Position numbers and translations under genes: made by a program. From assembly GCA_945864225.1 (NCBI GenBank), contig CAMBAL010000005.1, forward strand, positions 1 to 64,000: 64,000 bases of DNA, given 5' to 3'. The stretch comes from an uncultured Blautia sp. GTDB lineage: Bacteria > Bacillota > Clostridia > Lachnospirales > Lachnospiraceae. The notes below the pieces were generated by a model, which was not told the DNA's origin, made no database searches, and saw nothing but the letters and a program-made list of their open reading frames with translations. Positions 25,974 to 33,753 of this stretch are shown here, one piece after another (within the stretch, counting starts at the first letter, position 1; every line of letters starts with the position of its first letter).

Positions 25974-27383
25974 ATGAGAGATGTCATCATTATAGGTGCC
26001 GGAGTTTCCGGATGTGCAATTGCCAGAGAGTTGTCCAGATATGAACTGGATATCTGCGTGGTTGAAAAAGAAAGCGATGTATGTGAAGGAACAAGCAAGG
26101 CAAACAGTGGTATCGTACACGGCGGATTTGACGCCAAACCCGGTTCACTGAAGGCGAAACTGAACGTGCAGGGAAATATCCTGATGGAAGAAATGTCCAA
26201 AACCCTGGATTTTCCATTTAAGAGAAATGGTTCTATGGTCATCTGCGAAAGACCGGAAGAGGTTTCCGGGCTGGAGAAGCTTTTGGAACAGGGAGTGAAA
26301 AACGGAGTACAGGAGATGAAAATCCTGACTCGAGAGCAGGCTTTGGAGCTGGAACCGAATCTGGCAGACGGAGTATATGCAGTGCTTCATATTCCATCCG
26401 GCGGAATTGTCTGTCCTTTTGAAATGAATATCGCTTATGCGGAAAACGCAGCACAGAACGGAGTGGAATTTTGCCTGGAGACGGAAGTACAGTCCATTGA
26501 AAAAATGGAAAAAGGATTTCGCCTTCATACAGATCAGGGAACGATGGAGGCAACCTGCGTGATTAATGCGGCAGGTGTTTATGCAGATGTTTTCCATAAT
26601 ATGGTCAGTGAACAGAAAATCCATATTACACCGAGAAGAGGTGATTATTGTCTCCTGGACAAGACCGCAGGCAGTTATGTGAGCCACACGATTTTCCAGC
26701 TTCCTACAGAAAAAGGAAAAGGAATCCTGGTGAGCCCTACGATTCATGGAAACCTTCTTCTGGGGCCGACAGCGATTGACATTGAGGATAAAGAGGCGAC
26801 AGCTACTACGGCAGCAGGACTTGCAGAGATTATGGAAAAAAGTGTCAGATCAGTGAAAAATATTCCGACACGTCAGGTAATTACCTCTTTTGCAGGCCTC
26901 CGTGCGCATGAAGATCAGGGCGAATTTATCATCGGGGAACCGGAGGATGCAAGAGGCTTTATCGATGTTGCAGGTATCGAATCGCCAGGGCTGACCAGCG
27001 CTCCTGCAGTGGGACTTTATGTACGGGATATGGTAGCCGGAATCATGGAATTAAAAGAAAAGAAGGAGTTTGTCGAGACGAGAAAAGGCATTACACGTTT
27101 CAAGGAACTTTCTATGGAAGAACAGAATGAACTGATCAGGAAAAATCCGTCTTACGGCCGGATCGTCTGCCGATGTGAGGGAATTACGGAGGGAGAAATC
27201 CTGGATGCAGTGAGGAGACCGCTGGGAGCCCGGACTCTGGATGGAATCAAGCGTCGTACAAGAGCAGGAATGGGACGCTGCCAGGCCGGTTTCTGCACGC
27301 CGAAAACAATGGAACTGCTGGCGAAAGAGCTTCATCTGGAACTGAAAGATATCCGTAAAAACGGAAGGAGGGATGCGCAGTGA
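25974..27383 (+). CDS. GlpA-like FAD-dependent glycerol-3-phosphate dehydrogenase
   Basis: A 469-residue flavoprotein. The DAO-type FAD domain starts with IIGAGVSGCAIARELSRYELDICVVEKE (residues 4-31) and keeps KANSGIVHGGFDAKPGS. Residues from about 395 form a BFD-like [2Fe-2S] domain: VCRCEGITEGEILDAVRR...GMGRCQAGFC. This is the clostridial anaerobic type, acting with the next two genes to oxidise glycerol-3-phosphate to dihydroxyacetone phosphate. AAGGGGAG lies upstream. Its stop overlaps the next start (GTGA). Control by the leader terminator and GlpP is inferred from context. Confidence 0.85.
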   Translation: MRDVIIIGAGVSGCAIARELSRYELDICVVEKESDVCEGTSKANSGIVHGGFDAKPGSLKAKLNVQGNILMEEMSKTLDFPFKRNGSMVICERPEEVSGLEKLLEQGVKNGVQEMKILTREQALELEPNLADGVYAVLHIPSGGIVCPFEMNIAYAENAAQNGVEFCLETEVQSIEKMEKGFRLHTDQGTMEATCVINAAGVYADVFHNMVSEQKIHITPRRGDYCLLDKTAGSYVSHTIFQLPTEKGKGILVSPTIHGNLLLGPTAIDIEDKEATATTAAGLAEIMEKSVRSVKNIPTRQVITSFAGLRAHEDQGEFIIGEPEDARGFIDVAGIESPGLTSAPAVGLYVRDMVAGIMELKEKKEFVETRKGITRFKELSMEEQNELIRKNPSYGRIVCRCEGITEGEILDAVRRPLGARTLDGIKRRTRAGMGRCQAGFCTPKTMELLAKELHLELKDIRKNGRRDAQ

Positions 27384-28678
27384 AACAGTGTGACCTTGTG
27401 ATCGTTGGCGGCGGTCCGGCGGGACTGGCTGCGGCAATTGCGGCAAAAAAGAACGGAATCAATGATATTCTGATTGTGGAACGTGATGAAAAACTGGGAG
27501 GCATTCTGAACCAGTGTATTCATAATGGATTTGGTCTTCATACTTTTCACGAGGAACTGACCGGACCGGAGTATGCGTACCGTTTTATTCAAATGGCGGA
27601 GGAACTGGAAATTCCGTATATGACCGGTTCCATGGTGCTGGATATTACCCCTGAGAAAAAACTGACTGTGATCAACCGTACAGAAGGCGTGATGGAAATT
27701 CAGGCAAAATCGGTGATTCTTGCCATGGGCTGCCGGGAACGTCCGAGAGGTGCCCTGAATATTCCGGGATACCGTCCAATGGGGATTTATTCTGCAGGAA
27801 CTGCGCAGAGACTGGTGAATGTGGATGGATTTCTTCCAGGCAAAGAAGTAGTCATTCTCGGTTCCGGTGATATCGGTTTGATCATGGCAAGAAGAATGAC
27901 ACTGGAGGGTGCAAAGGTCAAAGTCGTTGCAGAGTTGATGCCATATTCCGGCGGACTTAAGAGAAACATTGTACAGTGTCTGGATGATTTTGGAATCCCG
28001 CTGAAACTGAGCCATACAGTTGTTGAAATTAAGGGAAAACAAAAATTGGAAGGTGTAACGCTTGCCCGTGTGGATGAGCATAATCGCCCGATACCGGGAA
28101 CAGAAGAGTATTATGCATGTGATACCCTGCTTTTGTCCTGCGGTCTGATTCCGGAAAATGAACTGAGCAGAGAAATGGGAATTGCCATGAATCCTGTAAC
28201 AAACGGACCAGTCGTAGACGAAAGTCTGGAGACAAGTATTCCTGGCGTGTTTGTATGCGGAAATGTACTCCATGTTCATGATCTGGTGGATTTTGTTTCT
28301 GAGGAGGCAGCAGTTGCCGGAAGAAATGCAGCGGATTACATCCGCGGCAATATGGAAGAGAAAAAGTCACAGGGAATTCCGGTAGAAACAGAAGGCGGCA
28401 TCCGTTATTCCGTACCATCTGTTGTTGAGCCGGAACGTATGCATGAGCCGGTGAAAGTACGTTTCCGTGTGGGAAATGTTTACACAAACTGCTATATCAG
28501 TTTATATCTGGATGACATACGTATCCAGCGAAAAAAGAGACAAATCGTTACACCGGGAGAAATGGAGGAAATGGTTCTGAAAAAAGAATTTTTCCAGGAA
28601 TATGGACGACCGGAGAAGATTCGCATCGTACTGGAACAGGCAAAACAGGATGACCGGGAGGTGAACGGCAATGAGTAA
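27380..28678 (+). CDS. NAD(P)/FAD-dependent oxidoreductase, second glp subunit
   Basis: A 432-residue two-dinucleotide-binding oxidoreductase. FAD motif GGGPAGLAAAIAAKKNG is near residues 11-27; the NAD-binding GSGDIGLIMARRMTLEGAKV is near 157-176; the C-terminal VCGNVLHVHDLVDFVSEEAAVAGRNAA is the second FAD motif. A cysteine in LGGILNQCIHNGFG matches the family. It starts GTG at 27380, four bases inside the glpA-like gene, and overlaps the next gene by eight bases. It likely passes electrons from the glycerol-3-phosphate dehydrogenase to NAD or another carrier. Confidence 0.85.
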   Translation: MKQCDLVIVGGGPAGLAAAIAAKKNGINDILIVERDEKLGGILNQCIHNGFGLHTFHEELTGPEYAYRFIQMAEELEIPYMTGSMVLDITPEKKLTVINRTEGVMEIQAKSVILAMGCRERPRGALNIPGYRPMGIYSAGTAQRLVNVDGFLPGKEVVILGSGDIGLIMARRMTLEGAKVKVVAELMPYSGGLKRNIVQCLDDFGIPLKLSHTVVEIKGKQKLEGVTLARVDEHNRPIPGTEEYYACDTLLLSCGLIPENELSREMGIAMNPVTNGPVVDESLETSIPGVFVCGNVLHVHDLVDFVSEEAAVAGRNAADYIRGNMEEKKSQGIPVETEGGIRYSVPSVVEPERMHEPVKVRFRVGNVYTNCYISLYLDDIRIQRKKRQIVTPGEMEEMVLKKEFFQEYGRPEKIRIVLEQAKQDDREVNGNE

Positions 28679-29024
28679 CAGGATACTGACCTGTATCGGA
28701 TGCCCCATGGGATGTACGCTTCAGGTAGAAATGGATGGACAAATAGTAAAAAGTGTGACAGGGAACACCTGCAAACGCGGTGATACCTACGCAAGAAAAG
28801 AAGTGACGGATCCGACAAGAATTGTCACGACAACCGTACGTCTCAAAAACGGTGGTGTTGTTTCCGTCAAAACAAAAGAAGATATTCCGAAGGGAAAAAT
28901 CCTGGAATGCGTAAAGGAACTGAAGCAACTGGTTGTGGAAGGCCCGGTTAAAATTGGCCAGGTAGTGCTGGAAAATACCGCAGGTACAGGAATTCCTGTA
29001 GTTGCTACGTCATTTTCCAAATAA
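28671..29024 (+). CDS. DUF1667 protein, third glp oxidoreductase component
   Basis: A 117-residue protein with CIGCPMGC near residues 8-15 and a further cysteine in NTCKRGD. DUF1667 proteins almost always follow this pair of flavoproteins in clostridia and spirochaetes. The cysteines suggest a metal or iron-sulfur site linking the subunits; direct proof is lacking to my knowledge. It overlaps the previous gene by eight bases. Confidence 0.85.
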   Translation: MSNRILTCIGCPMGCTLQVEMDGQIVKSVTGNTCKRGDTYARKEVTDPTRIVTTTVRLKNGGVVSVKTKEDIPKGKILECVKELKQLVVEGPVKIGQVVLENTAGTGIPVVATSFSK

Positions 29025-29039
29025 AAATTCTGAGAGGAT

Positions 29040-29085
29040 AGCAACCAGACTGTTTTAGAATGTGGTTGAAAATAGTCTGGCTGCT
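29040..29085. repeat. inverted repeat after the glp operon
   Basis: Arms AGCAACCAGACT (29040-29051) and AGTCTGGCTGCT (29074-29085) pair at 11 of 12 positions across a 22-base loop. No T run follows, so it is not a standard intrinsic terminator, though it may end or protect the glp transcript. Confidence 0.6.
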
Positions 29086-29229
29086 GATAAATACCGTTTC
29101 ATTATGAAAATATGTATTTTTCCATGATATATGGATGCTTGTTGGTTATTTTTCAGATGGTTTTGGGTATATGGCTCAAATAATGCCATTTTATGAATAA
29201 ACTTCTAGTGTATTATTTCCGTTACTCCA

Positions 29230-29236
29230 CATAATA
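29230..29236 (+). promoter_or_regulatory. candidate forespore -10 for the SASP gene
   Basis: CATAATA fits the SigG/SigF -10 pattern (CATNNTA). A matching -35 is not clear. It lies 49 bases before the SASP start. Confidence 0.4.
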
Positions 29237-29284
29237 ACATCGTAACATCCAACCAAACAAAAATAACCAAGGAGGAAATGAATC

Positions 29285-29518
29285 ATGTCAAATACAAATT
29301 CTTCTTCTAACAGAGCAGTTGTACCGGAAGCCAAGGGTGCTTTAGACCGTTTCAAATTTGAAGTGGCAAGTGAACTGGGTGTGCCGCTGACGGATGGATA
29401 CAACGGAAACCTGACCTCCAAACAGAATGGTTCTGTTGGTGGATATATGGTGAAAAAAATGATTGAGGCACAGGAAAGACAGATGTCCCAGGGCCAGGGT
29501 GGAATGAGCCAGATGTAA
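29285..29518 (+). CDS. alpha/beta-type small acid-soluble spore protein
   Basis: A 77-residue DNA-binding spore protein. It has the two conserved blocks: ALDRFKFEVASELGV (with the germination protease site at FEVASE) and LTSKQNGSVGGYMVKKMIEAQERQM. SASPs coat and protect spore DNA and are amino acid stores on germination. The C-terminus is Gln/Met-rich. AAGGAGG precedes the ATG. It proves that the organism comes from a sporulating lineage. A shared two-way terminator lies downstream. Confidence 0.95.
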   Translation: MSNTNSSSNRAVVPEAKGALDRFKFEVASELGVPLTDGYNGNLTSKQNGSVGGYMVKKMIEAQERQMSQGQGGMSQM

Positions 29519-29611
29519 TCCTGAAATATCCGGCGATACGATAGTATGTGCGATAATGATGGAATTATCCGCATAAATACGAAAGTAGAATAAAGAAATT
29601 GCCAGGACGAA

Positions 29612-29660
29612 AAAACGGCGCTGCTTTATAATCATAAGGATTATAAGACAGCGCTGTTTT
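29612..29660. terminator. bidirectional terminator between SASP and degV
   Basis: A long stem (AAAACGGCGCTG...TATAATC with GATTATA...CAGCGCTGTTTT) has T runs on both strands: GTTTTA on plus and six T on minus. On the minus strand it lies inside the open frame that continues from degV. Confidence 0.85.
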
Positions 29661-29661
29661 A

Positions 29662-30307
29662 TAAGCTTCGTGATGACCTTTTTCATTTTGCCGCGGTATT
29701 TTCTGGTTGCGACAAGTTTGCCGTCCAGAATTTCAATACATGGATGGATATTCAGAATCCGGCTGCCGAGACATACCACGTTGCTGACGCGTCCGCCTGC
29801 GCGGAGAAATTCCAGGTTATCCGGAAGAAAACACATTCTGGCGCGTTCGATCAGAGTGTTTGCAGCGTCTGCAGCTTCCTGAATGGTCATTTCCGGATGT
29901 TCTTCAAGAAGTTTTGCGACTTCTGTTACGACTGCAGCCTGACCGATGGAAACCTGTCTGGTATCTATGGCGGTGATATAATCACGGTCCTCTGCCGCAA
30001 TAAGTGCGCTCTGGTAAGAACAGGTGGTTATGGAAGAATATGCAAGATAAAGAATTTGTGAATCAGGATATTCTGCATGGATTTCATCAAAAACACGAAT
30101 GAAATCTTCCGGTGAGCATCCGCTGGTTCTTGGAAGTTTGCCTGTGTCATGATAATAATCACAGATTTTCTGTACAGGGAAAGAACCATCATCAAGAGTT
30201 TCTGTATCAAAAGAAACGTGCATGGGAGCCAGGCGGATGTGATAGCGGGAAGCAAGCTCAGGCGTAAGATCCGAGCCGGTTTCGGCAACGAGGATAATTG
30301 GATTCAT
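29662..30307 (-). pseudogene. truncated DegV family fatty-acid-binding protein
   Basis: The frame from ATG 30307 (AAAGGAG upstream) matches DegV for about 215 residues: ILVAETGSDLTPELA, RTSGCSPEDFI, LAYSSITTCSYQSA, DTRQVSIGQA, NLEFLRAGGRVS and LNIHPCIEILDGKL. DegV/FakB proteins are normally about 280 residues; the last 65 or so, which close the lipid-binding fold, are absent. Similarity stops exactly at the terminator hairpin. The frame itself has no stop until 29342, antisense to the SASP gene (321 codons in total). Loss of function is likely but the N-terminal EDD domain is well kept. Confidence 0.7.
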
Positions 30308-30522
30308 GGGGAATCTCCTTTCAAGAAATGCGTTTAAAACTCCATAAAAAAGAGCTATTATTAATATGATACATGGTAATTGAAACGAGGCCAAGAGGGT
30401 ATTGATGGGATTGTCATCTTTTGTGAGTTTTTGTATCATAGATGTTCGGAGGACTATTACATAAAACAGTAAATGGCAAAACATTAACAAATTATGAATT
30501 TTGTATATTTTGCAAGAATTAG

Positions 30523-30551
30523 TTGCACTTCTTTTGGCGAGTTGTTATAAT
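30523..30551 (+). promoter_or_regulatory. promoter of the mgsA-rsmD-coaD group
   Basis: TTGCAC (30523-30528) and TATAAT (30546-30551) are 17 bases apart, 54 bases before the MgsA-like start. Confidence 0.8.
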
Positions 30552-30604
30552 AATAGAGATATAAGCACAATAAAAATAGAATGTAATGTATGGAGAGGTG
30601 GACT

Positions 30605-31000
30605 ATGAATTTAGGAATCATTGCACACAACAGCAAAAAAGTTCTGATTGAAGACTTCTGCATCGCTTATAAGAACATTCTGGCGAAACACGAGGTATAT
30701 GCGACCGGAACTACAGGAAGAAGGATTGAAGAAGTGACAAGTCTTCATGTACACAAATTCCTGGCCGGAAGTATTGGTGGAGATAAACAGTTCATGGAAA
30801 TGGTGGAACGTCAGAATCTGGATATGGTGATTCTTTTTTACAATCCGGTTATGATCGATCCGAAGGAACCGGACATCATGGCAATTGTAAGACGCTGCGA
30901 CCAGTATAATATTCCGGTGGCAACCAATATTGCTACGGCAGAACTTCTGATTCTGGGACTTGCCCGTGGAGACCTTGATTGGAGACTGAATCTGAGATGA
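30605..31000 (+). CDS. methylglyoxal synthase-like protein
   Basis: A 131-residue protein with the MGS fold: LGIIAHNSKK, YATGTTGRRIEE, LAGSIGGDKQFMEMV, and NIPVATNIATAELLILGL. Methylglyoxal synthase turns dihydroxyacetone phosphate into methylglyoxal and phosphate. The catalytic Asp of GGDKQ and the His of IAHN are present. However the usual FFWDP...PHDPDV region reads LFYNPVMIDPKEPDI here, so an Asp is Asn and the His of PHDP is Lys. It may be a divergent enzyme or a phosphate-ligand sensor. It overlaps rsmD (ATGA). Confidence 0.75.
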   Translation: MNLGIIAHNSKKVLIEDFCIAYKNILAKHEVYATGTTGRRIEEVTSLHVHKFLAGSIGGDKQFMEMVERQNLDMVILFYNPVMIDPKEPDIMAIVRRCDQYNIPVATNIATAELLILGLARGDLDWRLNLR

Positions 31001-31551
31001 GAGTGATTGCAGGAAAGGCCAGGCGCCTTCAGTTAAAAACCGTACCGGGACTGGATACCCGGCCAACTACCGACCGAATCAAAGAAACATTGTTTAATAT
31101 CCTGCAGCCGGAACTTCTGGACTGCAGATTCCTTGATCTGTTCAGCGGAAGCGGCGGTATTGGTATCGAAGCGCTGAGCCGCGGTGCTCAGTATGCTGTC
31201 TTTGTGGAAAAAAATCCCAAAGCATGTGCCTGCATCAGGGAAAATCTTTCATTTACAAAACTCGCAGAAAATGGTAAACTGCTGAACATGGATGTTCTTC
31301 AGGCCCTTCGTTCCCTTGAGCATAAAGGTGTATTTGACTGTGTATTTATGGATCCGCCTTATCAGCAGGAACTGGAACGACAGGTTCTGGAATATCTCAG
31401 GGAGAGCAGTATTATTGATGAAAATACGCTGATCATTGTGGAAGCGGATCTGAAGACGGATTTTTCTTATGCAGAGGATCTGGGGTATTGTCTTCTCCGT
31501 TCTAAGGAGTACAAGACCAATAAACATGTTTTCCTGAAAAAATTACCGTAA
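30997..31551 (+). CDS. rsmD: 16S rRNA (guanine966-N2)-methyltransferase RsmD
   Basis: A 184-residue SAM-dependent methyltransferase. It begins [15 protein letters not shown] and has the [16 protein letters not shown] block, SAM-binding [19 protein letters not shown] (about residues 46-64) and the catalytic MDPPY motif (about 118). Length fits the family. Start and previous stop overlap in ATGA, and coaD follows 19 bases later, the usual rsmD-coaD pair. Confidence 0.93.
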   Translation: MRVIAGKARRLQLKTVPGLDTRPTTDRIKETLFNILQPELLDCRFLDLFSGSGGIGIEALSRGAQYAVFVEKNPKACACIRENLSFTKLAENGKLLNMDVLQALRSLEHKGVFDCVFMDPPYQQELERQVLEYLRESSIIDENTLIIVEADLKTDFSYAEDLGYCLLRSKEYKTNKHVFLKKLP

Positions 31552-31570
31552 GAGAAAGAGAGATTATACG

Positions 31571-32053
31571 ATGGTAACAGCCGTTTATCCTGGAAGTTTC
31601 GATCCGGCTACTTATGGACATCTTGATATTATCCGCCGGGCAAGTATTTCCTTTGACCAGGTAATTGTTGGAGTTTTGCATAATTCTGCAAAAAGTCCGT
31701 TGTTTTCTGTAGAAGAACGTGTTAATATATTGGAAAAGGCGACGAGAAATCTCCCTAATGTCATTGTGAAGCCGTTTGATGGCCTCTCGGTAAATTTTGC
31801 CAGAGAGAATCAGGCTCAGGTGATTGTCAGGGGGCTTCGTGCTGTCACGGATTTTGAATATGAACTGCAGATGGCCCAGACCAACCGTGTTCTGGCACCG
31901 GATATCGATACCGTATTTCTGACGACAAGTCTGGAATATGCATATTTAAGTTCCACAATTATGAAAGAGGTTGCGAAGTTTGGCGGAGACTTATCCAAAT
32001 TCGCACCGCCCGAGATTATCGAAGCAGTTAAGGCTAAGATGTACGAAAAATAG
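31571..32053 (+). CDS. coaD: phosphopantetheine adenylyltransferase
   Basis: A 160-residue enzyme of coenzyme A synthesis that joins 4'-phosphopantetheine and ATP to dephospho-CoA. The nucleotidyltransferase motif TYGH (TxGH) lies in [16 protein letters not shown] at the N-terminus. [20 protein letters not shown] and [25 protein letters not shown] (the ISSTxVRE-like part) complete the site. Length is the family norm. Confidence 0.95.
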   Translation: MVTAVYPGSFDPATYGHLDIIRRASISFDQVIVGVLHNSAKSPLFSVEERVNILEKATRNLPNVIVKPFDGLSVNFARENQAQVIVRGLRAVTDFEYELQMAQTNRVLAPDIDTVFLTTSLEYAYLSSTIMKEVAKFGGDLSKFAPPEIIEAVKAKMYEK

Positions 32054-32074
32054 AGAAAATAAGGAGAGTGTACT

Positions 32075-32704
32075 ATGAGCAGCAGAATTGAACAGATCAT
32101 TGAGGAAATCGAGGAATATGTAGACAGCTGTAAATTTCAGCCGTTATCAACGACTAAGATCGTAGTAAATAAAGAAGAGATTGATGAACTTTTACGAGAA
32201 CTCCGCCTGAAAACTCCGGATGAGATCAAACGTTACCAGAAGATCATCAGCAACAAGGACGCCATTCTGGAAGATGCACAGGTGAAGGCAGACAGCCTGA
32301 TCGCAGATGCACAGGCAAAGGCTCAGGAACTGGTTACCCAGCATGAGATTATGCAGAAAGCTTATGCACAGGCAAATGAGACAATCAATGCAGCGAATAA
32401 ACAGGCACAGGAAATTCTTGATTCCGCAACACAGGATGCCAACAGCATCCGTCTCAGTGCCATTACTTATACAGATGACATGATGGCAAATATCGGGGCT
32501 GTTCTTAATCAGACTCTGGAAGATGCAGGCGGCAAATACAAAGGATTTATCGAAGCTCTGCAGGCCTGCCTCGAGGTTGTGAATCATAATCGTCAGGAAT
32601 TGGCTCCTCAGACTGCACAGGCAGCTGCCATGTCCGGTACTTATCATGAAGAACCGGAAGCAGCAGACGATGATACCATGTTAGACGAGCTTGGAGAAAA
32701 CTAA
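32075..32704 (+). CDS. coiled-coil protein, ATP synthase b-subunit-like
   Basis: A 209-residue soluble protein, mostly helical: residues 25-130 have long Ala/Gln/Glu-rich heptads (ADSLIADAQAKAQELV..., AYAQANETINAANKQAQEILDSATQDA), like the stalk of ATP synthase subunit b or DivIVA-type proteins. The tail is acidic. No membrane helix is visible. It is often found beside coaD in Lachnospiraceae, but I know no function. AAGGAGAG precedes the ATG. Its 3' end overlaps the opposing ylbJ gene by 24 bases. Confidence 0.75.
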   Translation: MSSRIEQIIEEIEEYVDSCKFQPLSTTKIVVNKEEIDELLRELRLKTPDEIKRYQKIISNKDAILEDAQVKADSLIADAQAKAQELVTQHEIMQKAYAQANETINAANKQAQEILDSATQDANSIRLSAITYTDDMMANIGAVLNQTLEDAGGKYKGFIEALQACLEVVNHNRQELAPQTAQAAAMSGTYHEEPEAADDDTMLDELGEN

Positions 32705-33661
32705 TACGAACAGGAACGTCAGAAGACTGTTCAGACATTTTGCACTTAGGAAGGGCAGGAATGACAGGCGTTTGTCAGTGACACTTCTGGTTTGAGCCAT
32801 GATACAGCAGCCGCCGAAGGCAGTCAGCGCCATGGAGACCGGATATTGTATTTCGAATGGCAGATCAGACAGGGCAATCTGGTGAAGTCCTGTTGTCAGT
32901 TCCATTGTTCCCAGGATCAGACTGCACAGATCTGCGGACCATTTCCAGCAGTGACGGATGCAGGCGGAAATCAGTGAAAACAGGAGAATGTAACCGCCCA
33001 GACGGGTGATGGTTTCGAATCCGTTCATAATAGAGACGTCTATGATGCTTCCTGGTGAGCTGGCAGTAGATGTCTCTTTTTTTAAAGTGATTTGTCTGCC
33101 TGATGACGTTTCTGAAGGAGATGAGTTCCCGGAACGGGTATGTCCATGGAAAATCAGAAATCGGAAAAAGAGCATACATGCAGCATCTGCCAACAGAAGA
33201 ATTCCCCAAATCTCTCCGGCGGATATTTTTTGTCCAAGGCAGATCTGCGCAAGATAAGTTGTCAGAAATGCGGGACTTGGCTGATTGGCAAAGGTCAGAA
33301 GATATTCGGCTTCCCTTTTGCTGATTTTGCCGCAGGAATAGAGGTCTGATGCAAGCTTGGCTCCCATGGGATAACCGCAGAGCATTCCCAGCAGAAACGC
33401 ATATGCGCCGGACGGCGACAGCCCGAATAGAATACGCCAGAAATTACGAAACGGTGACAGGGCTTTTTCGATGCAGTCTGTCCGTATGAGAAGTCCTGTC
33501 AGAATCAGAAACGGAAGAAGTGTAGGAAGAAGGGTGTTCAGCCACAATTTCATGCCGTCCTGTGCAGCAGAAAGAGATTCCTGCGGATATGTCAGTAAAA
33601 AGAGCAAAAGAAAAAGAATTCCGGCAGGTGTCAGAATTTTTTTGATGATTATTCTGTTCAT
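32681..33661 (-). CDS. sporulation integral membrane protein YlbJ-like
   Basis: A 326-residue polytopic membrane protein with about eight helices, similar to YlbJ (nucleoside-recognition/gate domain family), which in Bacillus is made in the mother cell and is needed for the spore cortex. Typical pieces are LWLNTLLPTLLPFLILTGLL, LCGYPMGAKL and ANQPSPAFL. The start at 33661 (MNRIIIKK) is chosen since the first helix follows directly; 40 more in-frame residues upstream are not conserved in style. It is convergent with the coiled-coil gene, 3' ends overlapping. Confidence 0.82.
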   Translation of the reverse strand: MNRIIIKKILTPAGILFLLLFLLTYPQESLSAAQDGMKLWLNTLLPTLLPFLILTGLLIRTDCIEKALSPFRNFWRILFGLSPSGAYAFLLGMLCGYPMGAKLASDLYSCGKISKREAEYLLTFANQPSPAFLTTYLAQICLGQKISAGEIWGILLLADAACMLFFRFLIFHGHTRSGNSSPSETSSGRQITLKKETSTASSPGSIIDVSIMNGFETITRLGGYILLFSLISACIRHCWKWSADLCSLILGTMELTTGLHQIALSDLPFEIQYPVSMALTAFGGCCIMAQTRSVTDKRLSFLPFLSAKCLNSLLTFLFVLVFSKLV

Positions 33662-33753
33662 GATCAATTCCGTTTTTTTTACTATATGGGACTGGTGTAT
33701 AGAATATTCATATGGGAATAATAAAAAAAACCATAGAATTGGAGGAAAATAAA

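Noticed and set aside
29342..29661. C-terminal extension of DegV over the SASP gene
   Set aside because: The residues are antisense to SASP and unlike DegV; treated as read-through past a terminator rather than true protein.
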